Origin: an uncultured Collinsella sp.
GTDB taxonomy: Bacteria; Actinomycetota; Coriobacteriia; Coriobacteriales; Coriobacteriaceae
DNA: 47,530 nucleotides
Assembly (NCBI GenBank): GCA_934650975.1
Contig: CAKUFW010000008.1
Location: forward strand, 1-47,530
Reading direction: 5' to 3'
The notes under the pieces are model-generated. The model searched no databases, was not told the DNA's origin, and saw only the letters and a program-made list of their open reading frames with translations. Below, piece after piece: positions 1 to 8,853 of this stretch. The translations under genes and the position numbers were made by a program. How positions within the stretch are numbered: position 1 is the stretch's first letter; every line of letters begins with the position of its first letter.

Positions 1-77
1 AAGCCGTTTGTCTCCACCCGCATAGCGGGTGGGTTGAAGCTGGCCGCTGCGCGCCCAGCAGACTAAAGTCTTGAACT

Positions 78-106
78 AAAAAGCCGGAAGACAAAAGTCT
101 TCCGGC
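78..106 (-). terminator. Rho-independent terminator
   Basis: A perfect 10-bp stem (GCCGGAAGAC, arms 83-92 and 97-106) with a 4-nt loop is followed on the minus strand by a run of T. It lies 34 bases past the stop of the minus-strand membrane protein gene ending at 140 and probably ends that two-gene transcript. Confidence 0.85.
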
Positions 107-139
107 AGCAGTTCGAAGGTCAGCTCTATTCCGTAGTGG

Positions 140-1105
140 CTATAGGCCCACAGAGTCCGCTCCGTGGGCGGCCTGCTCGGCAGTGAACCCTTCAAATTGA
201 AGTTGCTCAATCAACCCCGCACGAGAGAAGCTCATGAACCTCATGTAGCTCTTCGCCGACATTTCCGCCTGTTCCATCCAGTCAGCCCCACAATAGCCGG
301 CCGCAAAAGTTGCATCTTCGTTCGAATACCCCTCGAACTCAAGCTGCTCGACAAGTCTCTGGTGAGAGAAGCCTCCCATGCGCAGATAGGAAGCAGCAGT
401 CCCAAGGGCATTCTTTTGCGAAGTAGAAACAGTGATTGAATACTCTTCGCTTTGGAGCGTTGTCCCACACGCCGTGCACCTTATCTCACGCTTGCCCGGT
501 ATAACTGATCCGGTAGATGTAATCGTAGGCTCGACCGTTACCTGCCAGTCCCCCGGGGTATGCTCAAGCTTTTCGATTTCCTCTTCCACATCTTTATTGC
601 AGCGCTTGCAAGTCGCCTTTTTTACGCCAGGCTCAACACAAGAAGTTTCTCGGACGATCGACCAATCTCCGAGATCGTGCCCCAGCGCAGAGCCCTGCGT
701 TTCACCACATATCGCGCAGGTCTTCGGTGAAGTACAAGTGGCGTCTTCCCACTTATGCCCCTTTGGCTTTCCTTTTGTATATCCGCATAGCCCACATGTT
801 GCCGGTTTGGTACACGTCGCCCTAAGCATCTTGTGCCCATGCGCTTTACCTCGTGTCGCCCCGCACAGAGCACATGTAGACGGCTCAGTGCAGGTAGCGT
901 CGCTCCATTGGTGCAGGCACAACACATGAGTTCCAAATAAAACTCCAAATAGCACAATGACGATAGCAGCGAGCAAGCCAATCTTTACCTCAATGCGAGC
1001 GCCCTTGAGCCCCTTTTTCTTGGTATCGACATCTTTATTCTCTTGCGCCGCCCCTTTGGAGGATTGTTCCTTGCCATCTTCTTGCGGTTCGATTTCCTCT
1101 GCCAT
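140..1105 (-). CDS. Membrane-anchored Cys-rich protein with two C-terminal Ltp-type repeats
   Basis: A 321-residue protein of unknown function. Residues 1-38 are charged and cytoplasmic, one membrane segment lies at about 42-60, and the rest should be outside. Next come three similar modules (about 66-140) of the form ATCTxPxTCxxCGxTxGxxxGH, then a fourth looser Cys-rich module; such repeats occur in gut surface proteins. The C-terminus (about 232-321) holds two copies of a motif like SYLRMGGFSHQRLVEQLEFEG, which I recognise as the Ltp family (PF07553), named after the phage TP-J34 superinfection-exclusion lipoprotein. There is no lipobox here. Its start is 2 bases after the stop of the upstream gene with an AAGGA ribosome site, so the two are an operon. 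A role in exclusion is only a family-based guess. Confidence 0.75.
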   Translation of the reverse strand: MAEEIEPQEDGKEQSSKGAAQENKDVDTKKKGLKGARIEVKIGLLAAIVIVLFGVLFGTHVLCLHQWSDATCTEPSTCALCGATRGKAHGHKMLRATCTKPATCGLCGYTKGKPKGHKWEDATCTSPKTCAICGETQGSALGHDLGDWSIVRETSCVEPGVKKATCKRCNKDVEEEIEKLEHTPGDWQVTVEPTITSTGSVIPGKREIRCTACGTTLQSEEYSITVSTSQKNALGTAASYLRMGGFSHQRLVEQLEFEGYSNEDATFAAGYCGADWMEQAEMSAKSYMRFMSFSRAGLIEQLQFEGFTAEQAAHGADSVGL

Positions 1106-1107
1106 GC

Positions 1108-2214
1108 CTATTCACCATCCTTTTCCTCTGCCTTGCTATCCCTGAGCGTTATGAAGGACTTAACCAAAAGGAAGTCGGCCAAAAGCAGAGAAACGGTACC
1201 GAAAGCCGCCCCGTCAACGGCAGACGTTAGCCAAAACACGCCGAGCAAGAAAAGCAGCGCACCGAACGTGAAACCAAGTCCCATCGCGATTTTGCGCACA
1301 TTGGCACTTCTCTGGGCTTTCTTTTCTTCTTCAATCTGGCTTTGATCGAAGCTGTTCTTGATCGCCTCGTGTCTTGCCTTTGCGTCCTCAATGACGGACG
1401 CCGATTTGATTTCCTGCTCTTCGAAACGACTGCGCGCCTCGTCGATTGCGCTGGTGTCTTCTTCGAGCATCACCAGCCTCTGAGTAAGCTCAGCAAGCTC
1501 TGCATCCATCTTTTCCTTGCGACTGCTCAGCGTTTTGATTTGCTTTTTCGTTTCGGCAACTAGCTTGCGTGCGCCTAGCTCCATCTTTGGATCGAGCTCC
1601 ACAACGGCGCTATCGATGCTAGAGACAATTGAAATGAACAGCTTTCGCTCGTCCTGAACCTCAGATTTCGACTTGACCCCCTTTCGTCCACCGACGACGG
1701 CGCCAAGAGGGCCAGCAACCACACCGCCGACAACAGCACCCGTAACGCTGGTGCCGCCGCCACTTACCGTTGTCTCAGAATAGACATTTCCGCTTGAATT
1801 GACCTCGATCTCCAGATTGTCAGAAAGCGGAATGGACTTTGCCTCTGCAACAATGCGATCGCCATAGAGCACGATGTTGCCAAGCGTCTGAACGTGACCG
1901 TAAAATACGTCACGAGCTTGCCCCATCTTGCTTTCACAGTCTTTTATTTGCTTTTCACGCTCTTTTGTGACGCGATTTAATTCGCTCTTTGCATCCTTAA
2001 GAAGCTTCTTCTGTTCTCGCGTAATTGCATCCAGCTCACGCTTGGAAGCACTTATTTGTTCGAGTGCCCCCCCCCGATTTATTTTTCGCCATCCTGCTCC
2101 TTTCTTCAACACAGCACGTTTAGTGTAATTGCCCTCAGAGGCAAAGCAATTACAAAACCTGCAATCGGCCAATTTAGTCGGCGAGGGGCCCTCGCTCATC
2201 AAAATGCAATACAT
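1108..2214 (-). CDS. Coiled-coil membrane protein with glycine-zipper segment; start disrupted by a G9 tract
   Basis: The open frame gives 368 residues. From about residue 50 it has a long coiled coil, a Gly-zipper stretch ([18 protein letters not shown], about 160-180), a second coiled coil, and two C-terminal membrane segments. The family is not recognised. The first 50 residues are not protein-like and have no good ribosome site. A much better start exists at 2092 (ATGGCGAAAAAT after AAAGGAG), but it enters the G9 tract at 2067-2075 out of frame and stops after 18 codons. With 8 or 11 G the start would join the main frame. The gene may therefore be phase variable and OFF as read, or the tract may be a sequencing error. 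It is probably co-transcribed with the Ltp-repeat gene downstream. Confidence 0.65.
   Translation of the reverse strand: MYCILMSEGPSPTKLADCRFCNCFASEGNYTKRAVLKKGAGWRKINRGGALEQISASKRELDAITREQKKLLKDAKSELNRVTKEREKQIKDCESKMGQARDVFYGHVQTLGNIVLYGDRIVAEAKSIPLSDNLEIEVNSSGNVYSETTVSGGGTSVTGAVVGGVVAGPLGAVVGGRKGVKSKSEVQDERKLFISIVSSIDSAVVELDPKMELGARKLVAETKKQIKTLSSRKEKMDAELAELTQRLVMLEEDTSAIDEARSRFEEQEIKSASVIEDAKARHEAIKNSFDQSQIEEEKKAQRSANVRKIAMGLGFTFGALLFLLGVFWLTSAVDGAAFGTVSLLLADFLLVKSFITLRDSKAEEKDGE
2067..2075 (-). repeat. Poly-G (G9) tract at the likely gene start
   Basis: Nine consecutive C on the plus strand (G9 in the coding strand), six codons after the ATG at 2092. The reading frame of the downstream protein needs 8 or 11 G to join that ATG. 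Tracts of this kind are classic slipped-strand mispairing sites. Confidence 0.7.
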
Positions 2215-2287
2215 CCCCTTCCTAATCCCTAGCGAATCGCTATACTTTATTGAATCGCATTGTCACGGCGCTAAGGGAGGGCGGCCG

Positions 2288-2992
2288 GTGAGCTTTATCA
2301 ACACCATTCGTGAGGACATCAAGACCGTCCAGGCGCAGGACCCCGCCGCGCAAAATGCCCTGGTCATCTTCCTTTCCTACCCCGGCCTGCACGCCAAGTG
2401 GAACCACGTTCCCGAGCACTGGCTGTGGGAGCACGGTCACCGCTCACTCGCCCGCGTGCTCTCGCAAATCACGCGTCACTTTACCGGTGTTGAGATTCAC
2501 CCCGCCGCGCAGATCGGCAAGCACTTCTTTATCGACCACGCCATGGGCGTCGTCATTGGCGAAACCACCATTGTGGGCGACAACTGCGTGCTCTACCAGG
2601 GCGTTACGCTCGGCGGCACCGGCAACGAGACCGGCAAGCGCCACCCCACGCTGGGCAACAACGTCACCGTGGGCACGGGCGCCAAAGTGCTTGGCAACAT
2701 CCACATTGGCGACAACGTCAAGATCGGCGGCAACTCGGTCGTCGTCAAGGACGTGCCCGACAACTGCACCGTCGTGGGCGTGCCCGGGCGCATCATCAAG
2801 CGCAACGGCTGCCGCGTGTTCGAGGAGAGCTTCGACGCCAAGCAGCATCGCGAGTACATGCCCGACGATGCCGCCGAGCAGAGCGCCCTCAACCGCCAGG
2901 GCATCACCGAAAACGCCCGTCGCGTCAAGGAACTCGAGCGAGAGGTGGCCGAGCTCAAAGCCCTCGTCGCCAAGCTCGTGGACGAGCGCTAG
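2288..2992 (+). CDS. cysE: Serine O-acetyltransferase
   Basis: Transfers acetyl from acetyl-CoA to L-serine, giving O-acetylserine for cysteine synthesis in the cytoplasm. I chose the GTG at 2288 because AAGGGAGG stands 7 bases before it and the protein then begins [10 protein letters not shown], giving 234 residues, near the short bacterial CysE/EpsC length. An open frame extends further upstream but overlaps the divergent gene. The N-terminal helical domain contains [17 protein letters not shown]. The left-handed beta-helix follows, with [14 protein letters not shown], then [13 protein letters not shown] and [12 protein letters not shown], which are hallmarks of CysE. A short coiled-coil tail ends the protein. 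It is monocistronic, divergent from the membrane-protein operon and closed by a strong terminator. Confidence 0.93.
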   Translation: MSFINTIREDIKTVQAQDPAAQNALVIFLSYPGLHAKWNHVPEHWLWEHGHRSLARVLSQITRHFTGVEIHPAAQIGKHFFIDHAMGVVIGETTIVGDNCVLYQGVTLGGTGNETGKRHPTLGNNVTVGTGAKVLGNIHIGDNVKIGGNSVVVKDVPDNCTVVGVPGRIIKRNGCRVFEESFDAKQHREYMPDDAAEQSALNRQGITENARRVKELEREVAELKALVAKLVDER

Positions 2993-3028
2993 GGCCGCAG
3001 GCAACCGCACAACATAAACGCCAACGCA

Positions 3029-3070
3029 AAAGGCGCGCCAGGGAATCCGCCCCCGGCGCGCCTTCTTTTC
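3029..3070 (+). terminator. Bidirectional terminator between cysE and ABC exporter
   Basis: The stem AAGGCGCGCC / GGCGCGCCTT has an interior of about 15 nt. It is followed by CTTTTC on the plus strand and by TTTTG on the minus strand. It therefore suits both converging transcripts. Confidence 0.85.
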
Positions 3071-3102
3071 GATGTGACATGCGGGACTGCCCCTTTGTCA
3101 CC

Positions 3103-5106
3103 TTATGCGAACTGGCTTAGGTAGAGGTCGGCATAAGCGCCCTCGGCAGCCAGCAGCTCCTTGTGCGTGCCTTGCTCGATGATGTTGCCGTGATCCATGA
3201 CCAGGATCAGGTCGGCATCAACGATCGTCGACAGGCGATGCGCAATCACAAAGCTCGTACGCCCGCGCATGAGCGCGTCCATAGCACGGCCGATGGCGAG
3301 CTCGGTGCGCGTGTCCACGCTCGACGTCGCCTCGTCCAGGATGAGGATTGCCGGGTTGTTGAGCAGCACGCGCGCGATGGTCAGCAGCTGACGCTGGCCC
3401 TGGCTGATGCTTTCGGCATCGTTGGCCACACGCGTGTCGTAGCCCCGCGGCATGGTGCGCACAAAGAAGTCGACCTGCGCGGCGCGTGCGGCCGCCACGA
3501 TCTCATCGCGCGTTGCCTCGGGGCAGCCATAGGCGATGTTCTCGGCAATGGTGCCATCGAACAGCCAGGCGTCCTGCAGCACCATGCCAAACTGCTGGCG
3601 CAGCTCGCCGCGATCCATGCGGCTCGTGTCCACGCCGTCGAGGGTAATGCGTCCGCCGTCGATCTCGTAGAAGCGCATGAGCAGGTTGATGAGCGTGGTC
3701 TTGCCCGCGCCCGTGGTTCCCACCACCGCGATCTTTTGGCCCGGCTCGGCGGTAAACGACACGTCGCGCATGAGCGGCTTGTCGGGCGTATAGCCAAAGC
3801 GCACGTGCTCAAAGGCGACACGACCCTCAACCTTGCCCGGCAATTTGGCGGCATCGGCCGGCAGCGGGTCGGCGTCCATCTCGGGCTCGTCGAGCAGATC
3901 GAACACGCGCTCGGCGCTCGCCAGCGCGCTCTGCAGCGAGTTGAAGGTAAACGACAGCTGCGTCATGGGCTCGGACGCTTCGTAGATAAACTGGAAGAAC
4001 GCCTGGAACACGCCGACAGTCATGTGACCGGCGACCAACATGCTGCAGCCCACAAGTGCAATCACGATCTGCGCCAAACGGCCGATAAAGCGCACCGCGG
4101 GGCCGACGGCATTGATCATAAAGTCGGCCTTGGTGCTCACGCGCGCCAGCTCCTTTGAGGCCTCGTGTACCTCAGCGGAGCTCTGGCGCTCGCGGTTAAA
4201 CGCACGGATCACCAGACGGCCCGAGTAGCCCTCCTCGACCGCGCTCGTTATCTTGGACACCCACTCCTGGCGCTCGCCCGTCACATCGTGCGTGCGGCGC
4301 GACACGACCTTCGTCACCAGCAGCGACAGCGCCGTAAAGAGCAGAAAGACGAGCGTGAGCTGCACGCTAAACACGAACATCACGCTCACAGCGCCCACAA
4401 CCGTGCCGATCGACACCAGCAGCTGCAGCAATCCGCGCTGCATGCTTTCGGACATCTTGTCCAGGTCGTTGGTCGCGCGGCTGACCACCTCGCCGGGGCG
4501 ATGCGCGTCAAAGTAGGCGAGCGGCAGACGGTTGAGCTTTTGTGCGATGCGGTTGCGTAGGCGCAGGTTGAGGCGCTCGGCAACGCTCGACATCAAAAAA
4601 CTCTGAAGCGCGTAGAACGAGGCGGCGGCGGTCCAAATCATAAAGTAGATGAAGATGGTCCTGCCGCAGTTTTCCCAGGTAATGCTGAAGGTGGTGTTGT
4701 TGGCAAACGCCAGCTTCATGTGTCCCCACAGCTCGTCGATCACGCGGGCGCTGTATGCCGGCGCGGCGGTGTTAAAGATGACGTAGAACACGATGCTCGC
4801 AAACACGATATAGAAGCGCCAGTGATCGCCCGCGGCCTCGCTCCACAGGCGACGCACCGTCGCCCAAGTGTCGCGGGGCGTCTCGTCCTCGTCCTCTTCA
4901 TCTACGTCGCGCATGCGCTCCGCCTCGGCGCGGGCACGCTCGTCCTCGGCACGCTCGTTTTCCTCGTAGAGCGCCTGGCGGCGAGCCTCACGCTCAGCCG
5001 CAGCCTTGGCCGCGGCGTCCAGGTCGGGCGCGACGGGCGTCTCCTCGGCTGTCGCTGCAACCGCGGCGTCATCAACGACGCCTTGCTTCTTGAGCTCCTC
5101 GGTCAT
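3103..5106 (-). CDS. ABC exporter half-transporter, catalytic-site subunit
   Basis: A type IV (MsbA/LmrCD-like) exporter half of 667 residues. A long acidic N-terminal extension (about 85 residues) precedes six membrane helices (about 95-390) and the ATPase domain. That domain has Walker A GTTGAGKTT, signature SISQGQRQ (degenerate against LSGGQ), Walker B ILILDEATS with the catalytic Glu, and H-loop IAHRLST. Together with the preceding gene it forms a typical heterodimer in which one ATP site is non-catalytic. The ATG at 5106 was preferred to a GTG at 5115 because AGGGAGG lies 8 bases before it. The gene starts one base after the stop of its partner. The substrate is unknown, and drug or lipid export is usual for this family. 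Confidence 0.88.
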   Translation of the reverse strand: MTEELKKQGVVDDAAVAATAEETPVAPDLDAAAKAAAEREARRQALYEENERAEDERARAEAERMRDVDEEDEDETPRDTWATVRRLWSEAAGDHWRFYIVFASIVFYVIFNTAAPAYSARVIDELWGHMKLAFANNTTFSITWENCGRTIFIYFMIWTAAASFYALQSFLMSSVAERLNLRLRNRIAQKLNRLPLAYFDAHRPGEVVSRATNDLDKMSESMQRGLLQLLVSIGTVVGAVSVMFVFSVQLTLVFLLFTALSLLVTKVVSRRTHDVTGERQEWVSKITSAVEEGYSGRLVIRAFNRERQSSAEVHEASKELARVSTKADFMINAVGPAVRFIGRLAQIVIALVGCSMLVAGHMTVGVFQAFFQFIYEASEPMTQLSFTFNSLQSALASAERVFDLLDEPEMDADPLPADAAKLPGKVEGRVAFEHVRFGYTPDKPLMRDVSFTAEPGQKIAVVGTTGAGKTTLINLLMRFYEIDGGRITLDGVDTSRMDRGELRQQFGMVLQDAWLFDGTIAENIAYGCPEATRDEIVAAARAAQVDFFVRTMPRGYDTRVANDAESISQGQRQLLTIARVLLNNPAILILDEATSSVDTRTELAIGRAMDALMRGRTSFVIAHRLSTIVDADLILVMDHGNIIEQGTHKELLAAEGAYADLYLSQFA

Positions 5107-5107
5107 G

Positions 5108-6844
5108 CTACTCACCTCCCTTCATTTGCGATTCCGCGATGGCGCGGTACACCTCGCAGGTTTCCATAAGCTCGTCGTGCGTGCCCAGGCCCACGACCTC
5201 GCCGTCTTTGAGCACCACGATCTGATCGGCATGCAAAATCGTCGAGATACGCTGCGCGATGATGAGCACCGCAGCATCGCGCGTCTCGTCCTGCAGCGCG
5301 TGGCGCAGGGCCGCATCGGTCTTAAAGTCCAGGGCCGAAAAACTGTCGTCGAAGATATACAGGTCGGCGCGCTTCATGAGCGCGCGAGCAATCGCCAGGC
5401 GCTGGCGCTGACCGCCCGAGAAGTTCGTACCGCCCTGTGCCACCGGCGTGTCGAGCCCCTGGGGCTGGTCGAGCACAAACGTGCTCTGGGCAACCTCCAG
5501 CGCATGGAGCATGTCGGCCTCGGTCGCGCCCTCGTTGCCAAAGCGCAGGTTGCTCGCCACGGTACCCGAGAACAGCCATGCCTTCTGCGGCACGTAGGCG
5601 ATACGCCCGCGAATGTCGTCTTGCGAAAGATCGCGCAGGTCGACACCGTTCAGGCGAATGGAACCCCTGGTGGCATCGTGGAAGCGCAGCAGCAGCTTTG
5701 CCACCGTCGATTTACCCGAGCCGGTCGAGCCCACGATTGCGGTCGTCTGGCCGCGACGGCAGGCAAAGCTCAGGTCGCATAGCGTGTCCTCGTCGGCGTC
5801 GTCAAAACGAAACGACATGTGGTCGAACACAGCCACCGCGTCGGGCCCATCTGCGGACTCAGGCGCCCCGTCGCCCAGCGTACGCCCGCCGTCCACAATG
5901 CTCGGCTCAATCTCGAGCACCTGCTGCGCGCGGTTGAGGCACGCCGCAGCGCGCGGAAGCGTCAGCACCACCATCTGCGCCATCATCACAAAGAACAGGA
6001 TCAGAAGCGCATACTCCAGCACGGCCGAGATGCTGCCGATTTGCATGGCATGGACGCCCACGCGGTTGCCGCCCACCCACAACACCGCCACCTCGGCGAT
6101 GTTCATCAAAAAGAAGCTGGAGCTGTCGAGGCCCACAAACAGGTGGTTGACCTTGATGGCATTGGCCGCGTAATCGCTAAACACCTCGTCCAGGCGCTGC
6201 TCCTCGTGGCGCTCCTTGTTAAATGCGCGAATGACGCGCACGCCCACGATGTTCTCGCGCAGCACCACGTTCATGCGGTCGATAAAGCTCTGCAGGCGCA
6301 TAAAGATCGGCGCAGCGTTGGCCACGGTAAAGACCGCCGCCACCAGCACGATCGCAACGACCACGCCCAGCAGCGTGCCCATGGCGGGATCGATAAACCA
6401 GGCAAAGATGATACCCGCCACAGCCAAAAACGGCACGGGCAGCACCAGCTGAATCGTCTGCAGAATCGCCTGCTGAATCACGTTGATGTCGTTGAGTGAG
6501 CGTGTGATCATCGATCCCGTGCCAAAACGCTCAAAGTCGCTGGCGGACAGCTCGAGCGACTTGTCGTAGACGGCATTGCGAATGTCGCAGGCGACATTGG
6601 CCGCCAGACGGGCCGAAAGATAGCAGCCCAGCACCGCGCCGCCGCTGGCCATGCCGGTCGCGATGAGCATATACAGGCCGTTGCGCAAGATGTAATCGAC
6701 GTCGCCCGTCGTGATGCCCGTGTTGACCATGTTCGCCAACATCGTGGGCACCAGCAGCGTGCCGACGTTGTCTATCAACAGCACCAGTAGCGTCACCGCA
6801 ATCAGCCCGCGATACGACCTCATAAACCTCATTAAGAGTCGCAT
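5108..6844 (-). CDS. ABC exporter half-transporter, degenerate-site subunit
   Basis: The 578-residue partner of the next exporter gene. Six membrane helices (about 15-300) come before an ATPase with Walker A GSTGSGKST and a canonical signature NFSGGQRQ. Its Walker B reads IFDDSFS, with Asp where the catalytic Glu belongs, and its H-loop is AQRIST, with Gln for His. These two changes, paired with the degenerate signature of the partner, are exactly what is seen in heterodimeric exporters such as LmrCD or BmrCD. The start overlaps the end of the MarR gene by 13 bases, so it is co-expressed with and probably controlled by that regulator. Confidence 0.9.
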   Translation of the reverse strand: MRLLMRFMRSYRGLIAVTLLVLLIDNVGTLLVPTMLANMVNTGITTGDVDYILRNGLYMLIATGMASGGAVLGCYLSARLAANVACDIRNAVYDKSLELSASDFERFGTGSMITRSLNDINVIQQAILQTIQLVLPVPFLAVAGIIFAWFIDPAMGTLLGVVVAIVLVAAVFTVANAAPIFMRLQSFIDRMNVVLRENIVGVRVIRAFNKERHEEQRLDEVFSDYAANAIKVNHLFVGLDSSSFFLMNIAEVAVLWVGGNRVGVHAMQIGSISAVLEYALLILFFVMMAQMVVLTLPRAAACLNRAQQVLEIEPSIVDGGRTLGDGAPESADGPDAVAVFDHMSFRFDDADEDTLCDLSFACRRGQTTAIVGSTGSGKSTVAKLLLRFHDATRGSIRLNGVDLRDLSQDDIRGRIAYVPQKAWLFSGTVASNLRFGNEGATEADMLHALEVAQSTFVLDQPQGLDTPVAQGGTNFSGGQRQRLAIARALMKRADLYIFDDSFSALDFKTDAALRHALQDETRDAAVLIIAQRISTILHADQIVVLKDGEVVGLGTHDELMETCEVYRAIAESQMKGGE

Positions 6845-7332
6845 GTCTCCCCTTCGCCCTTATCGTCAGCCTCGTTCTCGGCGGCCACTTGCCGTTTAAA
6901 TGCCTCACACTCTTCGTTAAGAACATGGGAGAACTTACCGACCAAGCGCATGATCTCGCGCTGTTCCCACGGCTCGAGCGCCTCGAATGCCTGTTGCTCG
7001 GCTTTTTGTGCCGGTAACGCGTAGCGCTTGGCAAACTGCACGCCTTCTTCGGTCAGTCGCACAACCTTGTTCTTACGACTGCCTTCGGCGAACTCCAGCG
7101 TCGCAAGCCCACGCGCCGTCAGGGTCTTAATTGCCGAGTTGATGGTCTGCTTGCTGTAGAACCATTCGCTCGTCAATCGACTCACGGCGACGCTTCCGCC
7201 CGCCGCACTGGTGTCGACGAGCATCCAGTAAGCGCAGTCCGAAAGACCGCAGGTGCGCGCGAACTCCGAATAGATGCGGTCAAGCCCGTTGAGCATCCGG
7301 TCGAAATCGACCGGGCTAACTGCATTGTTCAT
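6832..7332 (-). CDS. MarR-family transcriptional regulator of the exporter operon
   Basis: A 166-residue winged-helix protein. The recognition region is about residues 50-85 (VSRLTSEWFYSKQTINSAIKT) and the wing is about 85-100 (LEFAEGSRKNKVVRLTEEG), both typical of MarR. The ATG at 7332 was chosen over one at 7344 because GTGGGAGAG precedes it. It is the first gene of an operon with the two exporter halves, overlapping the second. Two copies of a TAGTC-N8-GACTA site cover its own promoter, which strongly suggests autorepression that is relieved when a ligand binds. Confidence 0.88.
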   Translation of the reverse strand: MNNAVSPVDFDRMLNGLDRIYSEFARTCGLSDCAYWMLVDTSAAGGSVAVSRLTSEWFYSKQTINSAIKTLTARGLATLEFAEGSRKNKVVRLTEEGVQFAKRYALPAQKAEQQAFEALEPWEQREIMRLVGKFSHVLNEECEAFKRQVAAENEADDKGEGETCDS

Positions 7333-7348
7333 CTCTCCCACCATTCGA

Positions 7349-7406
7349 TAGTCCGAGTTTTGACTAATTGAGGTTTCAGATTAGTCCGAGTTTTGACTAT
7401 CGTCAA
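7349..7406 (-). promoter_or_regulatory. marR-exporter promoter with two operators
   Basis: The -35 TTGACG (7401-7406) and -10 TAATCT (7378-7383) are 17 bases apart. Two identical 18-bp sites, TAGTCCGAGTTTTGACTA, lie at 7349-7366 and 7382-7399, each an inverted repeat TAGTC-N8-GACTA. They are 33 bp apart, about three helical turns. One fills the core promoter and the other lies just downstream of the -10. Confidence 0.85.
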
Positions 7407-7446
7407 GGGCGGCCGTGCAAGACGTTTAACCTATACAACATATCGA

Positions 7447-7484
7447 CAAAAAAGACCGCCGGCGCGGGGGCGGCGCCGGCGGTC
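7447..7484 (-). terminator. Strong terminator of the small gene at 7510
   Basis: On the minus strand a 12-bp GC-rich stem (GACCGCCGGCGC and its complement) with a 7-nt loop is followed by TTTTTTG. Confidence 0.9.
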
Positions 7485-7509
7485 ACGCGAGAAAATCGAT
7501 TGTTGGCTG

Positions 7510-7800
7510 CTAGGCAGCGACGGCCTCGTAGACCGTAGCGCCCGAGAAGCTGTCATGCAGGCTCTTGCCGCAGATCCAAGGCAGCTCGACAACCTCGCAG
7601 ACCGTGTTGACCAGCTCGGAGCAGTCAGTAAAGTGGCCCTTATCGTTGAGGGCCTCACAATCCTGAACACGCCAATAGCCATCGGTGTGCGTGATGTAGT
7701 ACTCGTGATCGTTGATCGACACGAAAGCGCGCGTCTTGGAACGCAGCAGCTTCAGAAATCCTTCGAAGTCGGTCTCGACGACATCTCCAGCCTGGAACAT
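7510..7800 (-). CDS. Small conserved-looking soluble protein of unknown function
   Basis: A 96-residue acidic protein, MFQAGDVVETDFEGFLKLLR..., with no signal peptide or membrane segment and four Cys. A very good ribosome site (AGGAGGT, 6 bases before ATG) and a strong terminator right after the stop support it as a real, separately transcribed gene. The sequence WRVQDCEALNDKGHFTDCSEL and the mixed alpha/beta pattern give no family I can name. It lies between the MarR promoter and a divergent nitroreductase, with no sign that it belongs to either unit. Confidence 0.75.
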   Translation of the reverse strand: MFQAGDVVETDFEGFLKLLRSKTRAFVSINDHEYYITHTDGYWRVQDCEALNDKGHFTDCSELVNTVCEVVELPWICGKSLHDSFSGATVYEAVAA

Positions 7801-8091
7801 GATGTTACCTCCTGGCCCGGCGCCACCATGGCGCGTTGATAAACGTTGGTACTCCTTTAGTAAAACCTTTATCAGAGCTTATGCGCGCATCATTTAGGCA
7901 AGTGGTAAAAAACCGCAAGGTAGACGGGATAAAACGTTTAATCATCCCACCGGTTTGTCACATTCTGGCTGAAGTTTTATGCAAACCAACTATTCCTATT
8001 GGTAACTATCGCTTTTTGAATATCACGCGCGATTACAGTTTTGGCTCGACGGGTAAGAACGGGGCATCTAAATCCAACGTCAGGAGGACAC

Positions 8092-8613
8092 ATGGAGACC
8101 ATCGAAGCGCTCATCCATCGCCGCAGCTGCCGCAAATACAGCGATCGCCCCGTCGAGGCCGAAAAGCTTGCACGCATTATCGAGGCCGGACAGTACGCGC
8201 CCAGCGGCATGGGGCGCCAGCCGGTGACCTTTGTCGCCGTTACCGATCCGGCGACCGTCGAGCGCCTCTCGCAGCTCAACGCTCAGGTCATGGGCAGCGA
8301 CGGCGATCCCTTCTACGGCGCCAAGACCGTTGTCGTAGTGCTGGTCGACCGCAGCGTGCCCACACATGTGGAAGATGGCTCGCTCGCCATGGGCAACCTG
8401 CTTAACGCCGCCTATGCATTGGGTGTCGATTCGTGCTGGATCCACCGCGCGCACGAGGTCTTTGACTTGCCCGAGGGCTTGGAGCTGCTGGCCAGCTGGG
8501 GCCTGCCCGCCGACGGCAGCCTGCGCGGCGTGGGCAACTGCATTCTGGGCTATGCCGAGGACACGCTCCCCGAAGCAAAGCCGCGCCGAAACAATGTGGT
8601 GTATGTGAAGTAA
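8092..8613 (+). CDS. Nitroreductase-family flavoprotein
   Basis: An FMN-dependent NAD(P)H oxidoreductase of the nitroreductase fold, 173 residues. The N-terminus IEALIHRRSCRKYSDRPVE is the usual FMN-binding start with the Arg pair, APSGMGRQP is the next FMN loop, and MGNLLNAAYALGVDSCWIH is the dimer helix. The C-terminal part NCILGYAEDTLPEAKPRRNNVVY matches the family's GYP..PKPRK end. AGGAGG sits 4 bases before the ATG at 8092; upstream in-frame starts have no ribosome site. It stands alone, reading away from the small gene at 7510. The physiological substrate cannot be told from the sequence. Confidence 0.88.
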   Translation: METIEALIHRRSCRKYSDRPVEAEKLARIIEAGQYAPSGMGRQPVTFVAVTDPATVERLSQLNAQVMGSDGDPFYGAKTVVVVLVDRSVPTHVEDGSLAMGNLLNAAYALGVDSCWIHRAHEVFDLPEGLELLASWGLPADGSLRGVGNCILGYAEDTLPEAKPRRNNVVYVK

Positions 8614-8618
8614 TTAGT

Positions 8619-8642
8619 TCCGCCGTTCTACCGAACGGCGGA
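8619..8642 (+). terminator. Hairpin after nitroreductase gene
   Basis: A perfect 10-bp stem TCCGCCGTTC / GAACGGCGGA with a 4-nt loop begins 5 bases after the stop. No U-tract follows, so termination here is uncertain. Confidence 0.5.
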
Positions 8643-8692
8643 CCCGCTGACGCTGCGCAGACCGCATTCACGCCAATCTGACGTTCAATTTC

Positions 8693-8721
8693 GAGGGCGC
8701 GACCAAAAGGTCAGCGCCCTC
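8693..8721. terminator. Hairpin between converging nitroreductase and ABC cassette
   Basis: The stem GAGGGCGCGACC / GGTCAGCGCCCTC (one bulge, AAAA loop) is followed by a weak T-rich stretch on the plus strand. It could end either transcript. Confidence 0.55.
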
Positions 8722-8853
8722 TCATTTCACGTCACCTTGGCGCAAATGCGGCCCGCTCGCTGTTGGTGACTGACATCGAGTGAGCCACTGTTGGCATCCG
8801 GCACCTGGGCAGCTAATTTGGGACGGGATCCGGCTCCTGATTAGATCACGTCA

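Noticed and set aside
3163..4158. 331-residue plus-strand frame
   Set aside because: It is antisense to the ABC exporter ATPase and linker.
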